A DNA stretch of 27,725 nucleotides from Defluviitaleaceae bacterium (GCA_009787435.1 WRFW01000220.1:1-27725); one strand, 5' to 3'. Counted from the stretch's first letter, positions 1-7,313 are shown. Translations and numbers: made by a program. Notes: a model not told the origin generated them from the letters alone.

Positions 1-161
1 TGCAAACATTTTTTGTAAAATTCTATTGAGCCGTAAATATTCCCATAGTCGGTTATAGCAAGTGCGGTGTAGCCTAAATTTTTAGCACGCTTAACAAGCT
101 CCTCTATTTTGCAAGCAGCTTTTAAAATGCTATATTGTGTGTGAATATTTAAACCAGTCAT
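1..161 (-). CDS. dnaE: DNA polymerase III alpha subunit (DnaE), N-terminal fragment cut by window edge
   Basis: Translating the minus strand from the ATG at 161 gives 53 residues running off the window: NIHTQYSIL, then KIEELVKRAKNLGYTALAIT, then DYGNIYGSIEFYKKC. This is the start of the PHP domain of bacterial DnaE, the replicative polymerase catalytic subunit. Only the first part is present, so polymerase motifs cannot be checked. The usual His-x-His metal motif reads Asn-Ile-His, and the usual Thr-Asp-His reads Thr-Asp-Tyr, so the PHP metal site looks degenerate. Such decay is known in some Firmicute DnaE proteins. The gene starts 23 bases after the htpG stop and is probably cotranscribed. 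The best Shine-Dalgarno (AAGGAG, 181-186) overlaps the htpG stop and lies 19 bases from the ATG, unusually far, with no ATG, GTG or TTG in frame between. Confidence 0.85.
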   Translation of the reverse strand, partial: MTGLNIHTQYSILKAACKIEELVKRAKNLGYTALAITDYGNIYGSIEFYKKCL

Positions 162-184
162 TTTTCTTAAAAAACTAGTTCTCC

Positions 185-1981
185 TTATAATAATTTCAAT
201 AAAATTTCGTTAGTTCTTGTTATAAATTCATTTTTTTCTTCTGGAGTAAGCTGCTTTTGATTAAATTTAGCTATATCGTATATGTGGTTTGATATTAATT
301 CTTTTTTGCTTTCATCTTCTTCTTTCACCAATCTAGCGATTAAAGGATTTTTTGTGTTTATTATAAGTTCATGCTTAGCTTCTGGCATAGGCATCCCCAT
401 TCCGCCAAACATCGCTTGCATTTCTTCCATTCTTCTTGATTCTTCTGTTTGGGTTAAAATAGCAGGCACATTTTCAGTTTTAAGGCTTTCAACTTTTATG
501 TTCTCATTTAGCTTAGAAAATAATTCTTTAATAGTGCTTGCTTCTTCTTCTGAAACTTCTTCACCTTTAAGAGCTTCGGCAAGTGCAGAATCTATACGTA
601 TAAATCTTATGTTTTCATAATTTTCTACGTAACTAATGAAAGGGGCATCTAAGCCAGTTTCTAAAATTACAGCTTCTAAACCTTGCTCTTTTATTAAGTT
701 TATATATTGTGCTTGCAGTGCTTTATTATTTGAGTAGTATATTTCTTTTAATGGCTCCTCACTGCCAGCGCCGCTATTTCTTTCTATGAAATCAGATAAT
801 GTAGCATAATCACCTTTTGTAGTTTCATATATGATAGATTTAGCCATTTTATCATAAAAGTCTCTCTCTTTAATAGAGCCGTATTTAATAAACGGGCTAA
901 TGTGAGACCAATTTTCTTCATAATTTTCACGCTCTTTTTTGTATATGCTATTTAGTTTATCTGCTACTTTTCTACTTACATAACTGCTCATTTTAGTAAC
1001 ATTTCCATCTGTTTGCAAGAAAGAACGGCTCACATTTAAAGGTATATCTGGGCAATCAAGAACACCTTTTAAAAGAAGAAGATATTCAGGGATTACTTCC
1101 TTAACATTGTCTGCAACATATACTTGGTTGCAGAAAAGTTTAACTTGCCCCTCAACTTGTTCCATATGATGTTTTAAACGAGGGAAATATAATATTCCTT
1201 TTAAAGTGAACGGGTGGTCCATATTTAAATGTATCCAAAAAAGAGGGTCGTTAAAATCTTTAAAAGTGCTTTTGTAAAAAGATTTATATTCTTCATCTGT
1301 TATTTCAGATGGTTTTCTAGTCCATAAAGGTGTTTTATTTATAGGGTCTTCATCTGCATTAAGATAAATTTCCACAGGCATAAATGAGCAGTATTTTTCT
1401 AAAATTTCACGAATTTTATAATCTAAAAGAAAATCTGCTGATTCTTCATTCACATGTAAGACTACATCTGTCCCACGGGCTTGTTTGTCGCTCTCGCCTA
1501 GTGAATATTCAGCCTTTCCATCGCTAATCCAATGGGCAGCTAGCTCACCTTTAAAATTTTTACTATGAATTTCAACTTTATCTGAAACCATAAAAGCAGA
1601 GTAAAAACCTAAACCAAAATGACCTATTATAGCATCTTCACCTAGCTTATCTTGATATTTTTCAACGAAGCCTTTTGCACCAGAAAAAGCAATTTGGTTT
1701 ATATACTCTTTTATTTCATCGGCACTCATACCTAAGCCGTTATCTGAAATTGTTATAGTTTTACCCTCTTTATCTATAACGACCTTTATTTTAAACTCTT
1801 CATCATCTGAAAAATCGGCTTCGCCAATGTCTTTTAATTTTTTAAGCTTAGTTATAGCGTCGTTTGCGTTGCTAACTAGCTCTCTAATAAAAATATCTGT
1901 ATCTGAATAAAGCCATTTTTTGATTATCGGCATTATATTTTCTGAATCAATTGAAAGTGTTCCTTTTTCTAATTCTTGCAT
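185..1981 (-). CDS. htpG: Molecular chaperone HtpG (bacterial Hsp90)
   Basis: This 598-residue protein is the cytosolic ATP-dependent chaperone of the Hsp90 family, slightly shorter than the usual 610-640. The GHKL ATPase motifs are present: ELVSNANDAI (E34, N38), DNGLGM (80-85) and GHFGLGFYS (120-128). The middle domain contains RSFLQTDGNV, and a Met-rich loop (MFGGMGMPMP) precedes the C-terminal dimerisation region. The start is supported by GGAGGAAC, embedded in the last codons of the upstream DUF5721-like gene whose stop is 2 bases before this ATG, so translation of the two is probably coupled. Downstream is dnaE. No heat-shock CIRCE element is visible immediately upstream; expression seems to depend on the PHP-gene promoter at 3238-3267. 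Confidence 0.97.
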   Translation of the reverse strand: MQELEKGTLSIDSENIMPIIKKWLYSDTDIFIRELVSNANDAITKLKKLKDIGEADFSDDEEFKIKVVIDKEGKTITISDNGLGMSADEIKEYINQIAFSGAKGFVEKYQDKLGEDAIIGHFGLGFYSAFMVSDKVEIHSKNFKGELAAHWISDGKAEYSLGESDKQARGTDVVLHVNEESADFLLDYKIREILEKYCSFMPVEIYLNADEDPINKTPLWTRKPSEITDEEYKSFYKSTFKDFNDPLFWIHLNMDHPFTLKGILYFPRLKHHMEQVEGQVKLFCNQVYVADNVKEVIPEYLLLLKGVLDCPDIPLNVSRSFLQTDGNVTKMSSYVSRKVADKLNSIYKKERENYEENWSHISPFIKYGSIKERDFYDKMAKSIIYETTKGDYATLSDFIERNSGAGSEEPLKEIYYSNNKALQAQYINLIKEQGLEAVILETGLDAPFISYVENYENIRFIRIDSALAEALKGEEVSEEEASTIKELFSKLNENIKVESLKTENVPAILTQTEESRRMEEMQAMFGGMGMPMPEAKHELIINTKNPLIARLVKEEDESKKELISNHIYDIAKFNQKQLTPEEKNEFITRTNEILLKLL

Positions 1982-1983
1982 TT

Positions 1984-2394
1984 TTAAAGTTCCTCCATTA
2001 TAATTTTGTTAGTTTTAAAAAAATCTGTTATATAATTTTCCCATACGTATTCAATAGACTTGTCCAAAGAAAAATTTTTTTCGCTCGTTCCAGTTGTGAA
2101 AAAAACTTCTTCACCACTGAAATTCATATTTAGAGAAAAATTTGAAGCATTTTCATGAAGTTGTGCTGTATTTTCTTCGTCTAAAATAAAAACTATACGA
2201 AAATTTTTAGGCTTGCCAGCCCCTTTAATTATATTTAAAATAATAGGCTTAAGAGTAACCCAAAAAACAGGACCCGAAATTTCAAATTTTGCAAAGCTTA
2301 TGAGCAAAACATTTCTAACTAAGAACTTATCAAAAATATCTTCTTTGAGCAACTTTTGCATTAATTCTTTCGTTTCAGTTTTGAAGCTTTTCAT
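1984..2394 (-). CDS. Small DUF5721-like protein of unknown function
   Basis: The protein has 136 residues, with no signal peptide or membrane segment. I place the start at the ATG at 2394 because it forms the ATGA overlap with the stop of the PHP gene and has AGAGGA upstream; an in-frame ATG 42 bases earlier lies inside the PHP gene and has no such site. The pattern near the C-terminus (FFTTGTSEKNFSLDKSIEYV followed by WENYITDFF) and the mid-protein FRIVFILDEENTAQL resemble the family I know as DUF5721 in Lachnospiraceae. That assignment is from memory and tentative. It sits between a PHP phosphoesterase and htpG in a tightly packed operon. The function is unknown. Confidence 0.85.
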   Translation of the reverse strand: MKSFKTETKELMQKLLKEDIFDKFLVRNVLLISFAKFEISGPVFWVTLKPIILNIIKGAGKPKNFRIVFILDEENTAQLHENASNFSLNMNFSGEEVFFTTGTSEKNFSLDKSIEYVWENYITDFFKTNKIIMEEL

Positions 2395-3230
2395 AAAAAA
2401 TAGTCCTCTATAAAAGAATAAGGGACATTTACACAACCGAGAGTAATACGCTCTCTACTTGCTCCATGAAAATCACTTCCACCAGTCATCATTAGGTTAT
2501 TTTCTTTTGCCTTTTGCATAAGAAACTCTGTATCTTCTTCTGAATGGGTAGGATAAATAACTTCTACCCCATCTATTCCTAAAGAAGTAAGCTCGTCTAT
2601 TAAGGCACCTGTGTCCATTTTATATCTAAAAGGGTGTGCTAAAAAAGAAAGCCCACCAGAATTTTTTATTATCTCTATACATTCTCTAGGCTCTAATACT
2701 CTGCTCACAATGTTAGTTGGAATAGGTCCAGAAAAAAATCTTTTAAAAGCTTCTTCATGGCTGCTAGCATAGCCTTTATCTATAAGAACTTCCACAAAGT
2801 GAACTTTCATTACTACACCAACGCCTGCTTTTTCTAAAATTTCTTCATATTTTAGCTCTATTCCCTCAGCTTTAAAAGCTTCTATTATTTTAAGATTTAT
2901 ATTATGTCTATCTTCTCTAATTTTCTCTAAATTTTTATTAAACTTTTCATTTTGTAGGTCAAAATTAAGGCATAAAATATGAATATCTGTTTTAGCAAAT
3001 GAACCCTCTTTAAACTTAGTGCTAAGCTCTACACCTGGTATAAAGTGTATGCCTAGTTTTTCTGCTTCTTCCTTAGCTTCTTTTATTCCTGCATGGGTAT
3101 CGTGGTCTGTAAGTGCGATTGCTGAAAGCCCTGCTTCTTTCGCCATCCGAACGACTTCTTTAGGAGTAAAGCTGCCATCTGAATATTTAGAGTGTGTATG
3201 CAAGTCTATCCTTTTATTAAAATTATTCAT
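2391..3230 (-). CDS. PHP-domain phosphoesterase (TrpH/RNase AM-like)
   Basis: The protein has 279 residues and is predicted to be cytosolic. PHP metal-binding motifs are intact: DLHTHSKYSDG (H11, H13, D18), LTDHDT (D42, H43), PGVELS (E68), DIHIL (H84), FLAHPFRY (H199) and GGSDFHG (D253, H255). Families of this layout (YciV/TrpH, RNase AM) hydrolyse 3',5'-bisphosphonucleotides or the 5' ends of short RNAs; the precise substrate here cannot be read. There is no Shine-Dalgarno before the ATG. A good extended -10 promoter places the transcript start at or next to the ATG, so this looks like a leaderless first gene of the operon with the DUF5721-like gene, htpG and dnaE. Starting further in would cut into the DLHTH strand, so the start is likely correct. 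Confidence 0.92.
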   Translation of the reverse strand: MNNFNKRIDLHTHSKYSDGSFTPKEVVRMAKEAGLSAIALTDHDTHAGIKEAKEEAEKLGIHFIPGVELSTKFKEGSFAKTDIHILCLNFDLQNEKFNKNLEKIREDRHNINLKIIEAFKAEGIELKYEEILEKAGVGVVMKVHFVEVLIDKGYASSHEEAFKRFFSGPIPTNIVSRVLEPRECIEIIKNSGGLSFLAHPFRYKMDTGALIDELTSLGIDGVEVIYPTHSEEDTEFLMQKAKENNLMMTGGSDFHGASRERITLGCVNVPYSFIEDYFL

Positions 3231-3237
3231 AAGAATT

Positions 3238-3267
3238 ATTTTATCACAAATTAGTCTGTTAAGTCAA
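3238..3267 (-). promoter_or_regulatory. SigA-type promoter giving a leaderless PHP-gene transcript
   Basis: On the minus strand TTGACT (3262-3267) is followed after 18 bases by TAAAAT (3238-3243), with TGA before it forming an extended -10. The -10 ends 7 bases before the ATG at 3230, so the expected start of transcription is the A of the ATG or the base before. Confidence 0.7.
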
Positions 3268-3346
3268 CCCCTTGGTGTACAATATTTTCATAACCTAATA
3301 CACCTACTTGGAGCATAATTAATAAAACTCTTTAAAATGCTGAATA

Positions 3347-3375
3347 TTTTCAAATATAAACGGAAAAGATATAAA
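3347..3375 (+). promoter_or_regulatory. Possible promoter of the coat-protein pair
   Basis: TTTTCA (3347-3352), a 17-base gap, then TATAAA (3370-3375), about 40 bases before the first coat gene. The -35 matches the SigA consensus at four of six positions. A CATAATTA at 3314-3321 resembles a SigE/SigK -10, but no matching -35 was found at a proper distance. Sporulation control is expected from the product type and is not shown by the sequence. Confidence 0.3.
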
Positions 3376-3411
3376 TGAAAATAATATTATTATAGAAGAG
3401 GAGCAAATAAA

Positions 3412-3594
3412 ATGCCAAACTTTAATCAAAATGAGTTTAACTCAATAAGAGAAGTGGCCATGAGCCAATTAACTTCTGCCTCTAAATTAGAAGCTTACGC
3501 AAAAGATTGTGATTGTGAAGAAACGAAAGCAATGTTTACAAACGCTGCGGCTAGCTCAAAGCAAAGTGCACAAAAATTAACAAATATGCTATAA
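3412..3594 (+). CDS. Small spore-coat-associated protein
   Basis: This is a 60-residue, probably helical protein with no signal peptide. It is preceded by GAGGAG at 3398-3403, well spaced. Residues such as SASKLEAYAKDCDCEETKAM and the following SSKQSAQKLTNML resemble the short helical proteins that lie just before CotF-like coat proteins in Clostridia. The CDC motif could form disulfides in the coat. It is followed after 25 bases by the CotF-like gene, and both probably share one transcript ending at the terminator at 3881-3920. The function is inferred from neighbour and likeness only. Confidence 0.75.
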   Translation: MPNFNQNEFNSIREVAMSQLTSASKLEAYAKDCDCEETKAMFTNAAASSKQSAQKLTNML

Positions 3595-3619
3595 AATAAA
3601 AATATAGGAGGTTTAAAAA

Positions 3620-3874
3620 ATGGAACAAAAAGATATGGTGTTAGATATTTTAACGGGTGTGAAAGCTAGCATAGGCAGTTATGCAAAGTGTATAACTGAA
3701 TGCGGAGACCCAATGTTAAGACAGACTTTTCAGCAAATGCGTGATTCTGATGAAAAATTTCAATACGATTTATACAAGCTAGCAGACTCTAAAGGTTATT
3801 ATATGCCTGCAAGCCCAGCAAACGCAAACGATATGAAAGAAGTAAAAACTTTTTTACAAAATAGCTGTTGTTAA
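3620..3874 (+). CDS. CotF-like spore coat protein
   Basis: The protein has 84 residues with an AGGAGG site at 3606-3611. It matches the layout of Coat F domain proteins (PF07875): an N-terminal helix (DMVLDILTGVKASIGSYAKC), the short ECGDPMLRQTF segment, and the QYDLYKLADSKGYYMPA stretch, which in this family commonly precedes a Pro-rich turn. It ends in Cys-Cys, a possible cross-linking site. In Bacillus and Clostridia such proteins are deposited in the spore coat late in sporulation. It is the second gene of a two-gene plus-strand unit. A full CotF is longer, but single-domain clostridial versions are about this size. Confidence 0.8.
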   Translation: MEQKDMVLDILTGVKASIGSYAKCITECGDPMLRQTFQQMRDSDEKFQYDLYKLADSKGYYMPASPANANDMKEVKTFLQNSCC

Positions 3875-3880
3875 TTTTTG

Positions 3881-3920
3881 AGCGGATTAAGCCTTAGCGG
3901 ACTTTTATCCGCTTTTTATA
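3881..3920 (+). terminator. Rho-independent terminator after the coat genes
   Basis: AGCGGA (3896-3901) pairs with TCCGCT (3908-3913) and is followed by TTTTTATATTTT. A second copy, AGCGGAT at 3881-3887, can pair with ATCCGCT at 3907-3913 instead, so two overlapping stems are possible. Confidence 0.75.
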
Positions 3921-3981
3921 TTTTAACAATAACTAAAAGGCAAATGTAACTAAAACAAAATTTAAGACTAGCTAAACTTCT

Positions 3982-4866
3982 TTAAACTTTTGAATTATTT
4001 TCAATTTCTTCACGTTCTTTTTCTATATCTTCTGGTGTTTCTAACGTAATTCGGTTTAAACGCAAGTTTCTAAAATCATCTATTAAAAGATTTGCAGCAC
4101 GTGTTATATCTAATGTTGCACCTTTTTGTAATAATTTTTTAGATTCAGCAATGGCATTTAAAGTATGTTCTGGAGAAAGATTTTCCTCTATATCGTATCT
4201 ACTTTTTAAAACTCCGCAATATCTTTCTTGCAAAAAAGGAATTAAGATTATACTAAGTTCATAAATATCTAACACATGGTCTATTACTGCTCCTGAAATT
4301 GCTAGCCTTTGCCCACTTTTTTCATCTAATTTTGTTGGCAATATTCCTGGAGTATCTAAAAGCTCAAATTCTTTATTTATTTTTATCCACTGGTTGTGTC
4401 TAGTTACACCTGGTTTGTTTGCTGTTTTAGCTATAGATTTTTTAACATATTTATTAATAAGCGTTGATTTACCAACATTTGGGATACCGACAATCATAGC
4501 ACGGGTTGGCGTAAATATTCTTCCACGAGCTTTAAGCCTTGCATTTCTATCTTTCATTAAATTTGCAGCAGCCTGCGTTATTTTTGAAAAACCCTCCCCT
4601 TTTAAAGAATTTACTAATACTACAGGCTTACCTTGCTGTTCAAAATAATGCTGCCATTTCTTCGTTTCTATATCATCTGCCATGTCTGCTTTGTTTAAAA
4701 GGATTATGCGAGGCTTATTTGTAATTTCATCTAATGCTAAATTTTTACTCGCAAAAGGGATTCTTGCATCTAAAAGTTCTATTATTAAATCTACTAATTT
4801 TAAATCTTTTTCTATCGCCCTAGTGCTCTTTGCCATATGCCCAGGGTACCAATGTATATTTTTCAT
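3982..4866 (-). CDS. rbgA: Ribosome biogenesis GTPase YlqF/RbgA
   Basis: This 294-residue GTPase is needed for late assembly of the 50S subunit. It has the circularly permuted G-motif order of the YlqF family: NKAD (G4, about residue 58) comes before GIPNVGKST (G1, about 127), then the PGVTRH switch region (G2) and DTPG (G3). The N-terminal IHWYPGHMAKST is a hallmark of the family. A helical C-terminal tail follows. The Shine-Dalgarno AAGGAAAG lies just upstream. In many Firmicutes ylqF follows rplS, as here, but a strong terminator separates them, so this gene probably has its own weak promoter in the 4867-5020 gap, which also holds a dispersed repeat. Confidence 0.95.
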   Translation of the reverse strand: MKNIHWYPGHMAKSTRAIEKDLKLVDLIIELLDARIPFASKNLALDEITNKPRIILLNKADMADDIETKKWQHYFEQQGKPVVLVNSLKGEGFSKITQAAANLMKDRNARLKARGRIFTPTRAMIVGIPNVGKSTLINKYVKKSIAKTANKPGVTRHNQWIKINKEFELLDTPGILPTKLDEKSGQRLAISGAVIDHVLDIYELSIILIPFLQERYCGVLKSRYDIEENLSPEHTLNAIAESKKLLQKGATLDITRAANLLIDDFRNLRLNRITLETPEDIEKEREEIENNSKV

Positions 4867-4920
4867 ATAAATCTTTCCTTAAGTTTACACAATACCAAAG
4901 TATTAACATATAAAGATTTG

Positions 4921-5005
4921 CTTTGGATAGGTGCTTATAAATTTTTTTAAATGCCTAAGTTTTCTCATCTCAAAGCCTTACTTTGGATAAGTTTCTAAAA
5001 ATTTT
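4921..5005. repeat. Dispersed intergenic repeat, copy 1 (with internal 60-base duplication)
   Basis: CTTTGGATAGGTGCTTATAA at 4921 and CTTTGGATAAGTTTCTAAAA at 4981 are near-identical, begin exactly 60 bases apart, and both run into AT-rich tracts. Between them is the box AAATGCCTAAGT (4949-4960) and CAAAG/CTTTG pairing. The same box and the CTTTGG...GTTCTTAA half recur at 16,875-16,945. Together with the terminator this fills the rplS-ylqF gap. Confidence 0.55.
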
Positions 5006-5023
5006 CAAGCTTTTTCAAAATAA

Positions 5024-5050
5024 CAAAAAAAGGGGGAATGCCCCCCTTTT
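5024..5050 (-). terminator. Terminator of rplS
   Basis: Read on the minus strand, a run of six G then CATT then five C forms a short strong stem, followed by seven T. It begins 4 to 8 bases after the rplS stop. Confidence 0.9.
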
Positions 5051-5053
5051 CTT

Positions 5054-5416
5054 TTATTTTGAAGCTTTAGCAGTTATAACTTCTTTAACTTTAGCAGCTT
5101 TTCCAACTCTATTTCTTAAGTAGTAAAGTTTTGCACGGCGAACTATACCACGGCGAGTAACTTCAATTTTCTCAATACGTGGCGAGTGTAAAGGCCAAGT
5201 TCTTTCAACACCTACACCCGAAGCTATACGGCGAACAGTGAAAGTTTCACGAACACTACCATTTTGCCTTTTAATTACTGTACCCTCAAAAACTTGGATT
5301 CTTTCTCTAGTTCCCTCAACTACTTTTGCGTGAACTTTAACAGTATCACCAATGTTAAATGGGGTAATCTCAGCTTTAAGCTGTGCTTTTTCGATAGACT
5401 TTATTATATCATTCAT
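5054..5416 (-). CDS. rplS: 50S ribosomal protein L19
   Basis: This is a 120-residue L19, normal in length. Typical segments are PFNIGDTVKVHAKVVEGTRE, RIQVFEGTVIKRQNG, VRRIASGVGVERTWPLHSP and RRGIVRRAKLYYLRNRVGK. It sits at the 30S/50S interface of the ribosome. The start has GAAGGAG at good distance. It has its own near-consensus promoter (5484-5512), a roughly 60-base leader and its own terminator, so it is monocistronic. The usual rpsP-rimM-trmD genes are not upstream; a solute-binding protein gene is. Confidence 0.98.
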   Translation of the reverse strand: MNDIIKSIEKAQLKAEITPFNIGDTVKVHAKVVEGTRERIQVFEGTVIKRQNGSVRETFTVRRIASGVGVERTWPLHSPRIEKIEVTRRGIVRRAKLYYLRNRVGKAAKVKEVITAKASK

Positions 5417-5434
5417 TTTTATTTTCTCCTTCTC

Positions 5435-5470
5435 GGTTGTTAAAAAATCTTCATATTTCTCAGAGCAACC
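5435..5470 (-). ncRNA. Candidate L19 leader (autoregulatory mRNA hairpin)
   Basis: In the predicted 5' UTR of rplS, GGTTG (5466-5470) pairs with CAACC (5435-5439), directly before the GAGAAGGAG ribosome site. An L19 leader family is known from Firmicutes (Rfam L19_leader). Membership here is inferred from position and hairpin only; I could not match its consensus. Confidence 0.4.
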
Positions 5471-5483
5471 TTTTAATCAACTA

Positions 5484-5512
5484 ATTATAGCACACTTTCT
5501 TTTAATTTGCAA
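5484..5512 (-). promoter_or_regulatory. rplS promoter
   Basis: TTGCAA (5507-5512), exactly 17 bases, TATAAT (5484-5489), with TGC just before it as an extended -10. Transcription should start near 5477. Confidence 0.85.
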
Positions 5513-5520
5513 GTATTTTT

Positions 5521-5536
5521 TAAAACACCTGCGGTG
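5521..5536 (-). terminator. Weak terminator-like hairpin after the solute-binding protein gene
   Basis: On the minus strand CACC, loop GCA, GGTG, then TTTTA. The stem is only four base pairs but GC-rich. It lies between the gene stop and the rplS -35. Confidence 0.3.
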
Positions 5537-5542
5537 GGGCTA

Positions 5543-5554
5543 AAATGCCTAAGT
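5543..5554. repeat. Dispersed repeat box AAATGCCTAAGT
   Basis: This is an exact copy of the 12-base box also found at 4949-4960 and 7316-7327. It begins 8 bases beyond the stop of the solute-binding protein gene. Confidence 0.5.
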
Positions 5555-5561
5555 ATTCTTA

Positions 5562-7232
5562 TTATCTTAAAATAGCTCTGTAAAATTGAGGAACTATGTT
5601 AGGGTTAGATATAACACCATCTACACCGTTCATTGCAACTGTAGTAATTGGGTGGTATAAAAACACCATAGGTGCTTCATTTACTAATATTTGCTGTGCT
5701 TGTGCGTATAAGTAATTTCTGTAAACTTGGTCTGAACTTACTCTTGCACGCTCTAATAATTCATCAACAGCTGTATTGCTAAAGAAAGTTCTATTGCCAG
5801 GTGCTCCGTGCATACTAGAATGGAATATAGGGAATAGTCCATAATCTGCATCGCCTGTCATTGCTGTCCACCCTAGGACGAACATTTCTTGAGCCCCATT
5901 GTTTAAATATTCTAAAAATGCCCCAAATTCAAGCTGAGTTATATTAAGATTAATTCCAAGAGGGGCTAAATTAGCTTGGGCAAGCTCTGCAATTCTTCCA
6001 TGCTCTAAGTTGCTAACGTATATGTTAGCACTGAAACCCTCTGGAAAGCCTGCTTCTTCTAATAAAGAAAGTGCTTCTTCAAAATCATTGCCTAAAGTTT
6101 CTAAATCGGTTGTAGCACCTGCAACTAGCGGTGAAAGGGGACCAACTGCTGGTATACCTTGCCCCTCTATAATTGCTAATACCATTGATTCACGGTCTAT
6201 AACCATAGAAATTGCTTGACGCACACGAACATCATTAAAAGGGGCTATTTGAGTGTTAAATCCTATGAAAGTAATATTGCTGCCTTGTGTTTGTATCATT
6301 TCTAATGTTGGGCTTGCTATTATATTTGGAACATCTGAAGCTTGAGCAGTTGCAGCGTGTGCTTCGCCAGTTTCAACCATTAAAAGCCTAGTTGATGGCT
6401 CCGGTATTACTAGAAATGTTAGGCTATCTATATAAGGTCTGCCACGCCAATAATCTTCAAAAGTAATAAGATTAATAGAATCACCATATATACGGTAATT
6501 AAATGCAAATGGACCTGTGCCTATAGGATTTTCAATAATAGAAACTCCACCGCTTAATTCTTCTTCTATTGCAGAAGGAGCAATAATTAAACCGACCATA
6601 CTAGCTAAGTGAGATGGCAAGGGTGCAAAAGGGAAATGCGTAACTATATTTACTGTGTACCCGTCTATTACTAACACTTCGCTTATAGAATCTAATATGA
6701 AAGCTGCTGGGAAAGCATTTTCTGGGTCTAGTAATCTTTCTAAAGACATTTGAACTGCACTAGCATTAAAAGGTGTTCCATCATGAAAGAGAACGTCTCT
6801 TCTTAAATTAAACTGCCAAGTGTAGCTGTCTATAGGCTCAAAAGATTCAGCAAGCAAAGGTATTAAATTACCATTTTCATCAAAAGCAGTTAAACCCTCG
6901 TAAATAGAACGATTAACTTGTGCAGAGGCACCATCATTTTGGCGGTGTGGGTCTAAAGAAGCAGGGCTTGAAGCTTGTAAAAATATAAGCTCACCACCAT
7001 AATTTATAGTTTCAGCTTCTATAATATTTTCTGAACTTTCGGCTTCACCATAAACAGGTGTTTGTGTTTCTGAAACTTCACTAGTATAACTTTCATTGCC
7101 ACAACTATATAAAAATAATGTTGAAGCAAAAAAGATTGATGTACTCACTATAGATTTAGAATATTTAATAACATTGCTAGCTAATGGATTCCTTAAGTGA
7201 TATTTTTGGGTGTTTTTTAAAAATAGTTTCAT
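5562..7232 (-). CDS. ABC transporter solute-binding lipoprotein, family 5 (peptide type)
   Basis: The protein has 556 residues. A long basic N-terminus of about 27 residues precedes a hydrophobic stretch and the lipobox LYSC (Cys44), so it should be a lipoprotein on the outer face of the membrane. An acidic Ser/Glu-rich linker follows, then the family 5 fold: SIYEGLTAFDENGNLIPLLA, then SYTWQFNLRRDVLFHDGTPF, which is the family signature, and VRQAISMVIDRESM further on. Such proteins deliver oligopeptides, and in relatives nickel or glutathione, to an ABC importer. No permease or ATPase gene adjoins it, so it must serve a transporter encoded elsewhere. It has GGGGGAGGAA as ribosome site and a near-perfect promoter of its own. 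Confidence 0.93.
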   Translation of the reverse strand: MKLFLKNTQKYHLRNPLASNVIKYSKSIVSTSIFFASTLFLYSCGNESYTSEVSETQTPVYGEAESSENIIEAETINYGGELIFLQASSPASLDPHRQNDGASAQVNRSIYEGLTAFDENGNLIPLLAESFEPIDSYTWQFNLRRDVLFHDGTPFNASAVQMSLERLLDPENAFPAAFILDSISEVLVIDGYTVNIVTHFPFAPLPSHLASMVGLIIAPSAIEEELSGGVSIIENPIGTGPFAFNYRIYGDSINLITFEDYWRGRPYIDSLTFLVIPEPSTRLLMVETGEAHAATAQASDVPNIIASPTLEMIQTQGSNITFIGFNTQIAPFNDVRVRQAISMVIDRESMVLAIIEGQGIPAVGPLSPLVAGATTDLETLGNDFEEALSLLEEAGFPEGFSANIYVSNLEHGRIAELAQANLAPLGINLNITQLEFGAFLEYLNNGAQEMFVLGWTAMTGDADYGLFPIFHSSMHGAPGNRTFFSNTAVDELLERARVSSDQVYRNYLYAQAQQILVNEAPMVFLYHPITTVAMNGVDGVISNPNIVPQFYRAILR

Positions 7233-7273
7233 TTTGAGTATATTCCTCCCCCTCTATAAAAAATTGAATATAC

Positions 7274-7303
7274 ATTATACCATATAGCTTTTGCTTTTGT
7301 CAA
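7274..7303 (-). promoter_or_regulatory. Promoter of the solute-binding protein gene
   Basis: Consensus TTGACA (7298-7303), 18 bases, TATAAT (7274-7279), with TGG directly before the -10. Confidence 0.88.
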
Positions 7304-7313
7304 ATGTTATTTT

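Noticed and set aside
282..620. 112-codon plus-strand open frame inside htpG
   Set aside because: It is a shadow of the conserved htpG frame on the other strand, with no ribosome site and no protein-like composition. The same applies to the other frames antisense to ValS, RbgA, the permease and the xylanase.
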